Source: Bryobacterales bacterium
Lineage (GTDB): Bacteria > Acidobacteriota > Terriglobia > Bryobacterales > Bryobacteraceae
Direction of reading: 5' to 3'
Length of the DNA: 64,000 bases
Assembly: GCA_020846745.1 (NCBI GenBank)
Contig: JADLDI010000138.1
Coordinates: 1 to 64,000 of the forward strand
The translations under genes were made by a program, and so were the position numbers. Of the stretch, positions 1 to 8,118 are shown one piece after another. The notes beneath the pieces were generated by a model, which saw only the letters and a program-made list of their open reading frames with translations, made no database searches and was not told where the DNA came from. How positions within the stretch are numbered: the first letter of the stretch is position 1; each line of letters opens with the position of its first letter.

Positions 1-232
1 GTTTGCGGCAGCGTTCGATTTGCCAGTTGGCGGTGATGAGGCGCTGGAAAGCGAAGTGTTCGAGGGGGCCGGCGGGGAGGATTTCGTCTCGCAGTTCGGC
101 TTCCATCTGGTCGAAGAAGGGGCGCTCTTCTGCTGAGACGATGATGTTGGCGGTGGACAAACCATGTTGGCGGTTGTTCTGGGACGAGGCGGATTTGCCT
201 TCGTCGGTGCGGGGTCCGGTTTGATGCGACAT
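1..232 (-). CDS. Small conserved hypothetical protein (3' end outside window)
   Basis: An open frame starts with ATG at 232 and runs off the left edge, so about 77 residues are visible. The N-terminus contains GPRTDEGKSASSQNNRQHGL, a Gly-Pro-Arg-Thr / Gly-Lys / Ser-Ser-x-Asn / His-Gly-Leu pattern that I know from a family of short, often multicopy acidobacterial and planctomycete proteins of unknown function. A clear ribosome binding site AAAGGAG (241-247) lies 8 bases before the ATG and fixes the start. No catalytic motif or membrane segment is visible. The next gene to the right on this strand ends about 510 bases away, so it is probably transcribed from its own promoter. Confidence 0.75.
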   Translation of the reverse strand, partial: MSHQTGPRTDEGKSASSQNNRQHGLSTANIIVSAEERPFFDQMEAELRDEILPAGPLEHFAFQRLITANWQIERCRK

Positions 233-742
233 TGTTTGTGCTCCTTTGCTGTTTTCGTTTGGCGACCCCTCCTTGACAGTCGGGGCACCGGTCGGGTGAG
301 TCGGACTCGACCGGGGGCGTGCGGAAAACAAAAAAGCCGGCGCGAGGGCCGGCGGGGTGCTTCGAGGCAGGGCGTGTGCGGAGACACGTCCACTACCAAG
401 ATGTCAATGTATCACGGATTGGGGAGAAAGGATACTTAATTTCGTTTATTTAATAAAAGATCGGATATCGTTGGCGGCGAGTGGGGACAGACGGTTCGGC
501 GAAATCCGACAAAACAACGGAACTGAACCGAATTTGCAGAGCGGGGATTCAGAGGTGTAAACCTTGGGCATGCAAAGAGATCCGCGGAGTTGCGGGTGCA
601 GCGCGCGACAGTGGCGAAGAAAGCGTCGCACACATACTGCGACCGCGCGACGCTCAAAAACCCTATGTTTTTGCCGGTGGGACAGTCGCGACTGCTGGAT
701 TTGAGTGTGGATGCGCTGTCCCTGACGGCCCAGCACTCAAAC
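233..742. other. Intergenic stretch of about 510 bases
   Basis: No convincing gene is seen. Besides the ribosome binding site at 241-247 and the terminator hairpin at 336-353, the part around 430-470 is AT-rich and could hold a promoter for the minus-strand gene that starts at 232. Frames in 436-753 lack a start with a ribosome binding site and resemble no protein I know. Confidence 0.5.
336..353 (-). terminator. Intrinsic terminator hairpin (minus strand)
   Basis: GCCGGC (336-341) pairs with GCCGGC (348-353) around a 6-base loop. On the minus strand the stem is followed directly by a run of six T (the A-run ending at 335). It could end transcripts coming from the 743-2401 gene pair, or act as a leader attenuator in front of the gene starting at 232. 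Confidence 0.7.
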
Positions 743-1909
743 CTATTCGACAAACATGGTTACCTGCTGCGCCGCGTTGTCGCGATCTCCTACCTTAAGG
801 AGAACCGGTTGGGGTCCTGGCGCCAGGGCTTCGGGCACGATGGCGTTCACCTGGAGCATCCCGTACACCTGAAAAGGCGCAGAACCTGAGTAGACGAGTT
901 GGGCTGTTTGTCCCCCAATCATCACCGTCACGGGCGCGGCGGGCCGTGGAACCGCGACCAGACTAGCCCAAACAATGAAGATGCTACCGTCAATGACACT
1001 CTGCGGTTGCTGGTTTGGTACCACAGGCAGCATCCAAGCTCCGGCCCCGGTTGCGAAAAATGAGATAATCGATCCCCGGCGTGCCGGACTGGCTGCTGTG
1101 TTGGGCGTGCCGTTCTGATTGAGAAAGGCCCCAAGCCCGCGCCCCGTCTGGGTTGCCGTAAAGATGCCGGGCGAGATGTCGGCGAGCGGCATGGGGAACG
1201 GGGGGGCAGGGTCGTAGTGTGTCAGTGCTACTTCCACGGTCTTCTGTCCGACCACGCCAAATGGGACTACGGCATTCACCTGAGTTTGGCTCACAAACAG
1301 CAGCGGCGCCTCGATTCCGTTGAATGTGACCTTGGTGTCGCCCAGGGATTTGGGGTAGAGGCCCGCCGCGTCGTACTTGGCGGTGATGGGGGGAGTGCTG
1401 AGATCGGTTCCGCGAATCGCCACCACCGTGCCGGGGGTGATCTCGGGTTCGAGCGTGGCGGCGTTCACTACCGATGTTACGCGCGGAGAAGGCGGAGGCC
1501 GCAGCCTCAAGGTCAAAATAGCCCCGCCGCAAGTCTCCGAGCACGGCTGCCCGGGAATGACGAAGCCCACGCCGAGGCTGTAGGTGCCGGGCGGCAGATA
1601 TGGCGCCACGTTGGGATTTGGCGCTACCGACACGGCTGCGGGCGCCACTCCCCTGGCCGGCGACACCACTACGAAATTGGGGCTATCCCGGATCGGGTCC
1701 ACTCCCCAGTATTCGAATTCTGCCTTCTCAGCACCCAATACGCCGAGGCTCAGCCCGATGGATGGGTACTGCGGCTGATTCGCGGTCGCGATGATATCCC
1801 GGACGAAAATGGGACCGATGAGCCTCACCTGTGCCGAGACGCTGCCGAAAATCAGGAGGAACCCGCAGCTCAGCCACGGAGTTCGACTAGACTTGGCGGA
1901 GAGCTTCAT
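743..1909 (-). CDS. Exported protein with TIGR03437-type C-terminal domain
   Basis: 388 residues. A signal peptide covers about residues 1-26 (Lys/Arg start, hydrophobic LSCGFLLIFGSVSA, cleavage near AQ). The C-terminal two thirds begins with VVNAATLEPEITPGT, followed by IxGTDLS, a VTFNGIEAPLLFVSQTQVN stretch and VNAIVPEALAPG. These are the repeated landmarks of the Ig/TIG-like domain first named from Candidatus Solibacter (TIGR03437). That domain is found at the end of many exported acidobacterial proteins and its role is unknown. The segment before it (residues 30-140) matches nothing I recognise. The ATG overlaps the stop of the upstream gene by four bases (ATGA), so the two genes are translationally coupled. 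Confidence 0.85.
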   Translation of the reverse strand: MKLSAKSSRTPWLSCGFLLIFGSVSAQVRLIGPIFVRDIIATANQPQYPSIGLSLGVLGAEKAEFEYWGVDPIRDSPNFVVVSPARGVAPAAVSVAPNPNVAPYLPPGTYSLGVGFVIPGQPCSETCGGAILTLRLRPPPSPRVTSVVNAATLEPEITPGTVVAIRGTDLSTPPITAKYDAAGLYPKSLGDTKVTFNGIEAPLLFVSQTQVNAVVPFGVVGQKTVEVALTHYDPAPPFPMPLADISPGIFTATQTGRGLGAFLNQNGTPNTAASPARRGSIISFFATGAGAWMLPVVPNQQPQSVIDGSIFIVWASLVAVPRPAAPVTVMIGGQTAQLVYSGSAPFQVYGMLQVNAIVPEALAPGPQPVLLKVGDRDNAAQQVTMFVE

Positions 1910-2346
1910 TTCGCGTCTCCTGTCACGCTGAGCCGCACCGTAGCGGGCGTTTGGCCGGCGGCTACCGAAACCGGAATGCGCGCGGCACCGGTGCGCGATA
2001 GCGGGGTGCCCGCGCCATCGGCGAGTTGGAAGTGAGGGCTATAGACCGAGAGGTTTACGATAAGGTTAAACGGGATCAGCACTTGATAGGTTCTGCCGCC
2101 AACATCCCGTGATGCGAGGCTGGCGGAACGGAACCAGCCGGCATCGTTGGCCACACCGATCAACACCAACGCCGCCGGGGTTTTCCCTTCGTTCTGTATC
2201 AGCAAGCGGCCCGGGTCCTCCAAACGGATCGACACTGTTGCGGCCTTCTTCATCACAATGGTAGATTCAGCGAACTCACGAGTGGGCGACAGAACTATGA
2301 CGGCGGGTCTGAAGCCCCATTCGCATGGGTTCAGCCACACTTTCAT
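1906..2346 (-). CDS. Hypothetical protein, probably N-terminally frameshifted
   Basis: 146 residues from the ATG at 2346. The sequence is beta-rich (VSIRLEDPGRLLIQNEGKTP; VSVAAGQTPATVRLSV) and resembles an Ig-like or carboxypeptidase-regulatory fold, but I recognise no family. The ATG at 2346 has no ribosome binding site. A good one (AAAGGAGG, 2414-2421) lies upstream and serves a CTG (2407) or GTG (2401) in another frame. That frame would join this one if the C8 tract at 2372-2379 had seven C, adding about 18 residues. The gene overlaps the downstream TIGR03437 gene by four bases. It could be a broken gene, a phase-variable gene, or a base-calling error. Confidence 0.6.
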   Translation of the reverse strand: MKVWLNPCEWGFRPAVIVLSPTREFAESTIVMKKAATVSIRLEDPGRLLIQNEGKTPAALVLIGVANDAGWFRSASLASRDVGGRTYQVLIPFNLIVNLSVYSPHFQLADGAGTPLSRTGAARIPVSVAAGQTPATVRLSVTGDAK

Positions 2347-2371
2347 GGGAGCCGGGCCAGGATTGCCCGCC

Positions 2372-2379
2372 GGGGGGGG
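2372..2379 (-). repeat. C8 homopolymer tract in the gene start region
   Basis: Eight consecutive C on the minus strand (G on plus) lie between the ribosome binding site at 2414-2421 and the coding frame of 1906-2346. Loss of one base would fuse the GTG at 2401 in frame with that gene. See the related finding. Confidence 0.6.
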
Positions 2380-2401
2380 ACAGGACAGGTATAACGTTCA
2401 C

Positions 2402-2701
2402 GGCCAGGAACGGCCTCCTTTCGCCCGAGGCGATCGCCCGGGGATCCCGGGAAATGCACCAATGCGATTATCGGCTATGTTTATCTGGAATACAAGAGGA
2501 ATGTGCGAAATTTTTCGGAAATTCTTGTCGTGCGAGTTACGCTGCCGCAGGGCATTCGTAATACAACCAGCTCCACTCCTGCTGCCGACGTTATCCGCTA
2601 AGTGGGCGCCAGGTGAGCACCACCTGGCCCGGCCGAAACACCAGCTGATCCACTAACTGCACCTGGAGCCTGTTACTAAACACGGTCAAGCAAACCCAAC
2701 C
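2402..2701. other. Intergenic stretch with an 8-bp hairpin at 2608-2628
   Basis: GCCAGGTG (2608-2615) and CACCTGGC (2621-2628) form a perfect stem with a 5-base loop between the sugar dehydrogenase gene and the next minus-strand gene. No T-run follows on either strand, so it is not a standard intrinsic terminator; it may act in mRNA processing or Rho-type termination. I see no gene in the rest. Confidence 0.4.
2414..2421 (-). promoter_or_regulatory. Strong ribosome binding site out of frame with its gene
   Basis: AAAGGAGG on the minus strand. The possible starts after it are CTG 2407-2405 (6 bases away) and GTG 2401-2399 (12 bases away), in one shared frame. That frame enters the 1906-2346 gene only if the C8 tract loses one base. 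Confidence 0.55.
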
Positions 2702-4507
2702 TTACTCCACCGTCACCCGCACGGGCGGGCTTGCCACTCCATCGGCCCTCACCACCAGATCTTTAGCACCCGCCGTCAACGCCGCCGGCACACGGAGATT
2801 GATCTGATACACGCCCACCAGGTTTGGGGCGAGTCCCGCGTATTGCACCTCCACGGGCACATCGCCGATGGTCACCCCTACATTCGCCCGCGTTCTTGCG
2901 AGCGGCGACACCGGACTGCCGTGCCCACTCAGCGGCGGATTTTCCACCGCGCCCAAACCGGTGGCGTAGATGTACACGTACTCGCGCGCGCGCACCGCAC
3001 TGGCGATTGTCCCCTGCAAGGCACGGACAATGATCGCCTCGCCGTTGATCGCAAACACGCCTGGCTCGACCGGCTGCACCGGCACCGCCACGGCGGCGCT
3101 CCCCACGCCGTTCCGCCACACGCGTACCGCCGCGGAGGTACCGGCCAAATCCCACGGCGCCTGAAAGTTCACCTGCTCCACGCCATTCCCGTTCACCACC
3201 GCATACAGCGGAACGTCCACATCGTCGATCGTCACGCGCACGCCGGCAATGGTGGTGGGCAGCGGCAACGCCGTTGCCGCGAACGTGCCTGCGGCGCTGA
3301 AGCCCGACCCGAACACCGTGCCCAGCGATCCGGCCACCAGGCCGGGCGCATAACTCGCCGCATTCACCACCGGCGTGCCGGGCGAAAGCACCGGGCTGGT
3401 CGCGAGCGCCTCAATCCGTAACACGCGGCCATTGTGATCCACAACGTATAACTCGCCCTGTTCGTCCTGCCCGAAAGAAGTTATCGAAGCGTCGCTGTCG
3501 AGCAGCAGGCGATTCGTCCAGGCGCGCAACTCAGCGCGCAAGCCCCAGATGCGGCCGCTCGAGTAATCGCCATAAAGATAAGTACCGGTCAGCGACGGAT
3601 AGCGCGACCCGCGATACACAAAACCGCCAGTTACCGAGATATCGCCATTCTCACGCGTGTACTCCCAAACGGGCCGCACATAGCGCGATGCGTCGCAGCC
3701 CCGGCGGTAACACTCGAACCCCTCCATCTGACTCCAGCCGTAGTTCTCGCCGCCCTTCGACGATGCGGGTTGAAAGTCGATCTCCTCCGCGCGGCTCTGT
3801 CCCACATCGCCAATCCACAAATCACCCGATTCGCGATCGAATGAAAACCGCCACGGATTGCGCAGCCCATAGGCCCAGATCTCCGGCAACGCCTGCGCAT
3901 CCCCGACAAACGGGTTCGACGCCGGCACGCGATATTGCGCGTGATCCGATTCCACGTCGATGCGGAGAATCTTGCCCAACCAGCTCATCCGGTTCTGCGC
4001 ATTGTTTTGCGGATCTCCGCTGCTGCCGCCATCCCCCAAGCCGCTGTATAGGTAACCGTCGGGTCCAAAGGCCAACTGCCCGCCATTGTGATTGGGATAA
4101 GGCTGCGGCTGCGTCAGAATCGCCTGCTCGGACGTGGGGTCCGCCTGGTTGGGATTGGTGTCGCTCACGCGGATCCGCGAAATCGTCGTCAATTGGCACG
4201 CCGAATCCGTGTAATTGACGTAGAAATACCGCTTCGCCGCATAGTTCGGCGGAAACGCCAGGCCCAACAGCCCGCACTCGCCGCTCATTCGCGTCTTCGT
4301 CCGGATGTCGAGGAACGGTTGCGGCAGCACGCGCGTGCCGTCCCACACCTGAATCGTACCCCGTTGTTCCACCACAAATAGCCGGTTTGAACCGTCTTTC
4401 GGCGTTTCTAAACCCACGGGATTCCGAACACCGGAAATCACCGGCGCCAGCCGGATCTCCTGCCCACCGCACACACAGGCAAATGCCAACATCCACCCCA
4501 GCCGCAT
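2702..4507 (-). CDS. Exported PQQ-type sugar (glucose/sorbosone) dehydrogenase with TIGR03437-type domain
   Basis: 601 residues from the ATG at 4507, chosen because GGAGG (4513-4517) sits 5 bases upstream; an ATG 30 bases earlier lacks one. Residues 1-16 form a signal peptide (MRLGWMLAFACVCGGQ). Residues about 20-380 match the six-bladed propeller of the GSDH family, including ECGLLGLAFPPNY, the NHNGGQLAFGPDGYLY segment with the probable catalytic His, GLRNPWRFSFD and GENYGW. Family members oxidise aldoses in the periplasm using PQQ; the exact substrate cannot be read from sequence. Residues about 390-600 are a TIGR03437-type domain (VVNAASYAPG, IYATGLGAVENPP). The gene is divergent from the hydrolase gene at 4544, only 36 bases apart. 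Confidence 0.9.
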   Translation of the reverse strand: MRLGWMLAFACVCGGQEIRLAPVISGVRNPVGLETPKDGSNRLFVVEQRGTIQVWDGTRVLPQPFLDIRTKTRMSGECGLLGLAFPPNYAAKRYFYVNYTDSACQLTTISRIRVSDTNPNQADPTSEQAILTQPQPYPNHNGGQLAFGPDGYLYSGLGDGGSSGDPQNNAQNRMSWLGKILRIDVESDHAQYRVPASNPFVGDAQALPEIWAYGLRNPWRFSFDRESGDLWIGDVGQSRAEEIDFQPASSKGGENYGWSQMEGFECYRRGCDASRYVRPVWEYTRENGDISVTGGFVYRGSRYPSLTGTYLYGDYSSGRIWGLRAELRAWTNRLLLDSDASITSFGQDEQGELYVVDHNGRVLRIEALATSPVLSPGTPVVNAASYAPGLVAGSLGTVFGSGFSAAGTFAATALPLPTTIAGVRVTIDDVDVPLYAVVNGNGVEQVNFQAPWDLAGTSAAVRVWRNGVGSAAVAVPVQPVEPGVFAINGEAIIVRALQGTIASAVRAREYVYIYATGLGAVENPPLSGHGSPVSPLARTRANVGVTIGDVPVEVQYAGLAPNLVGVYQINLRVPAALTAGAKDLVVRADGVASPPVRVTVE

Positions 4508-4543
4508 CTCTACCTCCGAGCGTGGTACTGTACTCATTTCAGC

Positions 4544-6601
4544 ATGCTTCGATTTTCCCTTATTTGTTTGTTAATTCTTATCCCAGCCGCAGCGCGCGCG
4601 GCGGAACGGCCGGTGCCTCCGCCGGGCATCGCGGTGGCCGAAACCGATCGCCTGGTGCTGCAGAGCGGACTCGCGCGCCTGGCCAATGGTATCGCCGAAC
4701 TGAAAAAGCAGCACGGCCCGCGGTCGCCGCTTGTCGCCGATGTCGCGATCTTTCACGAAGCTGTCCGCTACGCCCTCCAATATAACGAATTCCTGAAGCC
4801 CGAAGAACTGAAGCGTGCCCACGAGTTTCTGCAAATCGGCCGCGAACGCGCCGAGCAGCTCGCCCTGGGCCGCGCACCCTGGGCTGTCCAAACAGGACTC
4901 GTCGTCCGCGGCTATTTCTCGAAAATCGACGACTCCGTCCAACCCTATGGCCTCGTGGTGCCCTCCAGTTGGTCGCCCGGCGGCGCACATCGCTGGCGCC
5001 TCGACGCCTGGTTCCACGGCCGTTCGGAAACTCTCACCGAACTCAACTTCCTTCAGGACCGCATTACCAACCCCGGCCAGTTCACCCCGCGCGACACCAT
5101 CGTGCTCCACCTCTATGGCCGCTACTGCAATGCCAACAAGTTCGCCGGCGAAGTGGACCTGTTTGAAGCCCTCGAAACCGTCCAACAGCAGTACAAGATC
5201 GATACCGATCGCATCAGCGTCCGCGGCTTTTCGATGGGCGGCGCCGCCGCGTGGCATATCGGCGCGCACTTTGCCGGACTCTGGGCTTCCGTCGCGCCCG
5301 GCGCGGGATTCGCGGAAACCGCGGAGTTCCTGAAGGTGTTCCAGAAAGAAACGGTCAAGCCGCAATGGTGGGAAGAAAAGCTTTGGGGGCTGTACGACGC
5401 CACCGTCTATTCCTTGAACCTGTCGAATGTCCCGGTGGTCGCTTACAGCGGGGAAAAGGACTCGCAGATCCAGGCGGCGCAAGTGATGGAGCGCGAAATG
5501 GCCAAGGAAGGCATCACGCTCAAGCACATTATCGGACCCGATACCGCCCACCGCTACCATCCCGATTCCCGCCTTCAGATCGACCAACATGTCGACGCCA
5601 TCGTGGCCCGCGGCCGCGACGCCTATCCGCACCGCATCCGGTTCACCACGCCTACCCTCCGCTACAACCGCATGAAATGGGTTCGCATCGATGGCCTGGA
5701 GCGCCACTGGGAACCCGCGCGCATTGAAGCCGAAATCGCGTCGGACCGGAAGGTGACGGTGAAGACCGGCGGTGTCACCGCTTTCTCGCTCGAATTCGAA
5801 CCAGGCGCCTGCCCGCTCGATGTCATGTCCAAGCCCTCCGTGGTGATCGACGGTACAACCATCGCCGCCCCGTCCCCTTCCTCCGACCGTTCGTGGAACG
5901 TCTCATTCATGCTCATCGGCGCCAGGTGGGAACTCACGAAGCCCAGCGCCGCCCTCTCCATCCGCAAGCGGCACGGTCTCCAAGGCCCCATCGACGACGC
6001 GTTTCTCGACCGGTTCATCGTCGTCAAACCGACCGGCTCCGCTTTGCACGGCAAAGTGAACGACTGGGTGATCGCCGAAATGAACCGCGCCATCACGGAA
6101 TGGCGCCGCCAGTTCCGCGGCGAAGCGATTACCAAGCTCGACCGGGAAATCACCGATCAGGACATCGACAACGCCAATTTGATCCTCTGGGGCGACCCCT
6201 CCAGTAACAAGGTGCTCGCCCGCATCGCCTCGCGCCTGCCGCTCACCTGGAACGCCAAGGAGTTACTCGTCAACGACAAGACTTATAACCCGGCGATGAA
6301 CGTCCCGGTGATGATCTTCCCCAATCCGCTCAACCCCAAGCGCTACGTGGTGTTGAACAGCGGGTTCACTTACCGTGAATACGACTATCTCAATAACGCC
6401 CGCCAGGTGCCCAAGTTACCCGATTGGGCCGTAGTCGACACCACCATCCCTGCCGACTCCCGCTGGCCCGGCCGCATCGCCGACGCCGGCTTCTTCGGAG
6501 AAAGATGGGAAATGCTCGCCGCCGGCGCACCCGGAACGTCCAAACCGAAACCAACGCCCAAGAAGGCCGCCCCGAAAAAGGCCGCCGCTTCAAAGTCGTA
6601 G
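4544..6601 (+). CDS. Exported alpha/beta-hydrolase (prolyl oligopeptidase-like) with Lys/Ala-rich tail
   Basis: 685 residues. A signal peptide spans about residues 1-20 (hydrophobic LICLLILIPAAARAA). The central region has the nucleophile elbow GFSMGG (Ser230), a plausible acid in SGEKDS (Asp306) and DTAHRYH (His336 or His339). This is a complete alpha/beta-hydrolase triad in the S9 peptidase / acetylxylan esterase style. Residues 350-650 hold a second, beta-rich region I do not recognise. The protein ends with a roughly 19-residue Lys/Pro/Ala tail (PKPTPKKAAPKKAA), unusual for an exported enzyme and possibly an electrostatic anchor. The 3' 80 bases of this gene are repeated at 7951-8029. The substrate (ester or peptide) is not determinable. 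Confidence 0.85.
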   Translation: MLRFSLICLLILIPAAARAAERPVPPPGIAVAETDRLVLQSGLARLANGIAELKKQHGPRSPLVADVAIFHEAVRYALQYNEFLKPEELKRAHEFLQIGRERAEQLALGRAPWAVQTGLVVRGYFSKIDDSVQPYGLVVPSSWSPGGAHRWRLDAWFHGRSETLTELNFLQDRITNPGQFTPRDTIVLHLYGRYCNANKFAGEVDLFEALETVQQQYKIDTDRISVRGFSMGGAAAWHIGAHFAGLWASVAPGAGFAETAEFLKVFQKETVKPQWWEEKLWGLYDATVYSLNLSNVPVVAYSGEKDSQIQAAQVMEREMAKEGITLKHIIGPDTAHRYHPDSRLQIDQHVDAIVARGRDAYPHRIRFTTPTLRYNRMKWVRIDGLERHWEPARIEAEIASDRKVTVKTGGVTAFSLEFEPGACPLDVMSKPSVVIDGTTIAAPSPSSDRSWNVSFMLIGARWELTKPSAALSIRKRHGLQGPIDDAFLDRFIVVKPTGSALHGKVNDWVIAEMNRAITEWRRQFRGEAITKLDREITDQDIDNANLILWGDPSSNKVLARIASRLPLTWNAKELLVNDKTYNPAMNVPVMIFPNPLNPKRYVVLNSGFTYREYDYLNNARQVPKLPDWAVVDTTIPADSRWPGRIADAGFFGERWEMLAAGAPGTSKPKPTPKKAAPKKAAASKS

Positions 6602-6680
6602 GTGGAGGCGCGCGTTATTCGCACCCGCAAACCACGCGCCGCACGGAACGGCGGCGTGCCAAACTAGTGACAGCAAGGTC

Positions 6681-7018
6681 ATGCCTGCGACCAAGGTTCC
6701 AACCGCCGATAACGCCGTTCTCGAAGAGGTCGTCCACCGATTACGCGATGCGTATGAGCCGGAAATGATCTATTTGTTCGGCTCAACCGCGCGCGGCGAC
6801 GCCGGCCCCGACAGTGACTACGACTTCATGTGATTCTGCCCGACACCGCACCAAAATCACGTCTGGACGAGAGGCTTGGCTATCGCGCCCTGCGCGGCTT
6901 GGGAATCGCGAAGGATGTGTTTGTTTCGACCAGGCGCGCGTTCGAAAGCCAGTTACATCTAAACGCATCGTTCCCGTCCACCATCGTGCGTGAAGGCAAG
7001 CTCCTCTATGCCCGCTGA
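6681..7018 (+). pseudogene. Frameshifted MNT-type nucleotidyltransferase antitoxin gene
   Basis: The first 50 codons (6681-6833) encode a minimal nucleotidyltransferase start with LFGSTARGDAGPDSDYDF, the Gly-Ser / Asp-x-Asp active-site motif, and then stop at TGA 6831. The remainder is open in another frame from 6830 (VILPDTAPKSRLDERLGYRA ... LLYAR, stop 7016-7018). One lost G at about 6830 explains the break (FM|VILPD). In MNT-HEPN modules the nucleotidyltransferase is the antitoxin. The end overlaps the start of the HEPN gene at 7008. With both partners frameshifted the module is very likely dead. Confidence 0.8.
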
Positions 7019-7417
7019 TCCGGTCCGTTCAGCGAACGCTGCGGCGTGGCTCCAACTTGCACGCGAAGACCTGTCAAACGCCCACTACGATCTAGGTGCG
7101 CCGGACCCTTTGTTCGGAGTGCCCTGTTCCACGCGCAACAAGCCGTGGAGAAAGCACTAAAGGCCTTCTTGACTCGGCACGATGTCGCGTTTCGAAAAGT
7201 GCACGACCTTGAGGAACTAGGCAAGCAATGTCCCCAAATCGACGCCACGCTTGGACGCGTCACGGAGTCTGCGGCTGAGCTTTCCGTGTACGCAGCCCGC
7301 TTTCGATATCCGGGTGCGCCATACCTTCCGGAACTTGAGGAGGCGCAGCAAGCAATCGGTATCGCCGGCGAAGTGGTTAGTGCAATCGCCCACCGCCTGA
7401 GTGGTCTCCCGGAATAG
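7008..7417 (+). pseudogene. Frameshifted HEPN-domain toxin gene
   Basis: The ATG at 7008 gives MPADPVRSANAAAWLQLARE, a typical HEPN first helix. The frame stops at about 7160, while a different frame continues as SALFHAQQAVEKALKAFL ... HDLEELGKQCPQ ... YAARFRYPG and ends at 7415-7417. The motifs AQQAVEKALKAFL and VHDLEEL identify the HEPN family (PF05168-like), normally the RNase or substrate-binding partner of an MNT protein. A single-base deletion near 7120 (LFG|SALF) explains the shift. The gene overlaps the broken MNT gene before it, keeping the usual operon order. The first bases are also copied at 8032-8060. Confidence 0.75.
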
Positions 7418-7421
7418 CCCG

Positions 7422-7445
7422 TTTGTTCGGCTCAGCCGCGCGCGG
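7422..7445 (+). repeat. Copy of the MNT active-site segment
   Basis: 24 bases match 6773-6796 (the codons for LFGS-x-ARG) with one mismatch. The match ends exactly where the copied tail of the 8806-13452 gene begins. It is a remnant of another copy of the nucleotidyltransferase gene. Confidence 0.6.
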
Positions 7446-7950
7446 CCGCCTCAATGGCCCTGCGGCAACCGCCCCTACCGCCCCGGCAACCCCGCCACCG
7501 CACTGCGCCTCGCCGGCAGGGGACTCTGCGGGCCTTCCGGCTGCCGCTCCATCAGGAACCGCTCGAAATCCGCTGCTTCCAGCGGTTTCGCCAAGTCGTA
7601 GAACCTGTACGCCCGCCGGCCTTCGGCCTTCGCCCGGTACATCGCCAGATCGGAGTTCCGCAGCAACTCTTCCGCCGTCTCGCCATCGTCCGGAAACATC
7701 GTATTCCTGATACTCGCCGATACGAATAGCGACCGTCCGCCCAAATCGAGCGGCCGGTTGAACGAATGCAGAATCCGTTCCACCACGAAGCTGATGTTTT
7801 CCCGGTCGCCCATGTCCTCCAGCATCACCACAAACTCGTCGCCGCCAAACCGCGCCAGAACATCGCTGTCCCGCAGGTTCTGCTTCAACCGCCGGCCGAT
7901 CTCCAATAGCATCTGGTCGCCCACCAGGTGGCCCAGCGTGTCGTTCGTGT
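7445..7950 (-). pseudogene. Truncated, internally deleted copy of the GGDEF-EAL gene 3' part
   Basis: Bases 7445-7594 match 8776-8925 (3 mismatches by eye in 150), and 7595-7950 match 9661-10016 (about 15 in 356). So the end of the EAL domain is joined to the GGDEF domain with 735 bases missing between. The copy lies in the same orientation as the large gene 8806-13452. The GGDEF motif is still encoded (FGGDEFVVML), but the fragment has no N-terminus or EAL core, and no function is expected. It joins sequence copied from the 4544-6601 gene at 7950/7951. Confidence 0.85.
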
Positions 7951-8029
7951 CCAAACCGAAACAAACCCCCAAGAAGGCCGCCCCAAAAAGGCCGCCGCTT
8001 CAAAGTCGTAGGTGGAAGCGCGCGTTACT
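7951..8029 (+). repeat. Copy of the 3' end of the 4544-6601 hydrolase gene
   Basis: Matches 6540-6619 with one missing base and about four mismatches by eye. It includes the codons for the Lys/Ala-rich tail, the stop codon and 18 bases beyond. At the left junction both parent sequences carry GTCC followed by AAACCG, so there is microhomology at the join. Confidence 0.8.
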
Positions 8030-8031
8030 GA

Positions 8032-8060
8032 GAAGGCAAGCTCCCTATGCCCGCTGATCC
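8032..8060 (+). repeat. Copy of the MNT end / HEPN start
   Basis: GAAGGCAAGCTCC plus CTATGCCCGCTGATCC match 6992-7021 with one base missing. The intervening source sequence (about 6620-6991) is absent here. What follows (8061-8118) matches nothing else I can see in the window. Confidence 0.7.
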
Positions 8061-8118
8061 TGCACAAGTCGCAGACGCGATAAATCGCTTGCAGCCGCGC
8101 GGGTTTGAATCTGAACGG

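Noticed and set aside
436..753. Possible 105-residue gene on the minus strand
   Set aside because: No ribosome binding site, odd composition rich in Cys and Arg, and it runs into the end of a better-supported gene.
1217..2035. 272-codon plus-strand frame over the TIGR03437 gene
   Set aside because: Antisense to two coupled minus-strand genes with family matches; its product resembles nothing known.
4571..5707. Long minus-strand open frame (378 codons) opposite the hydrolase gene
   Set aside because: It is a shadow: the plus-strand gene has a signal peptide and complete catalytic triad, while this frame has no recognisable domain and no ribosome binding site.
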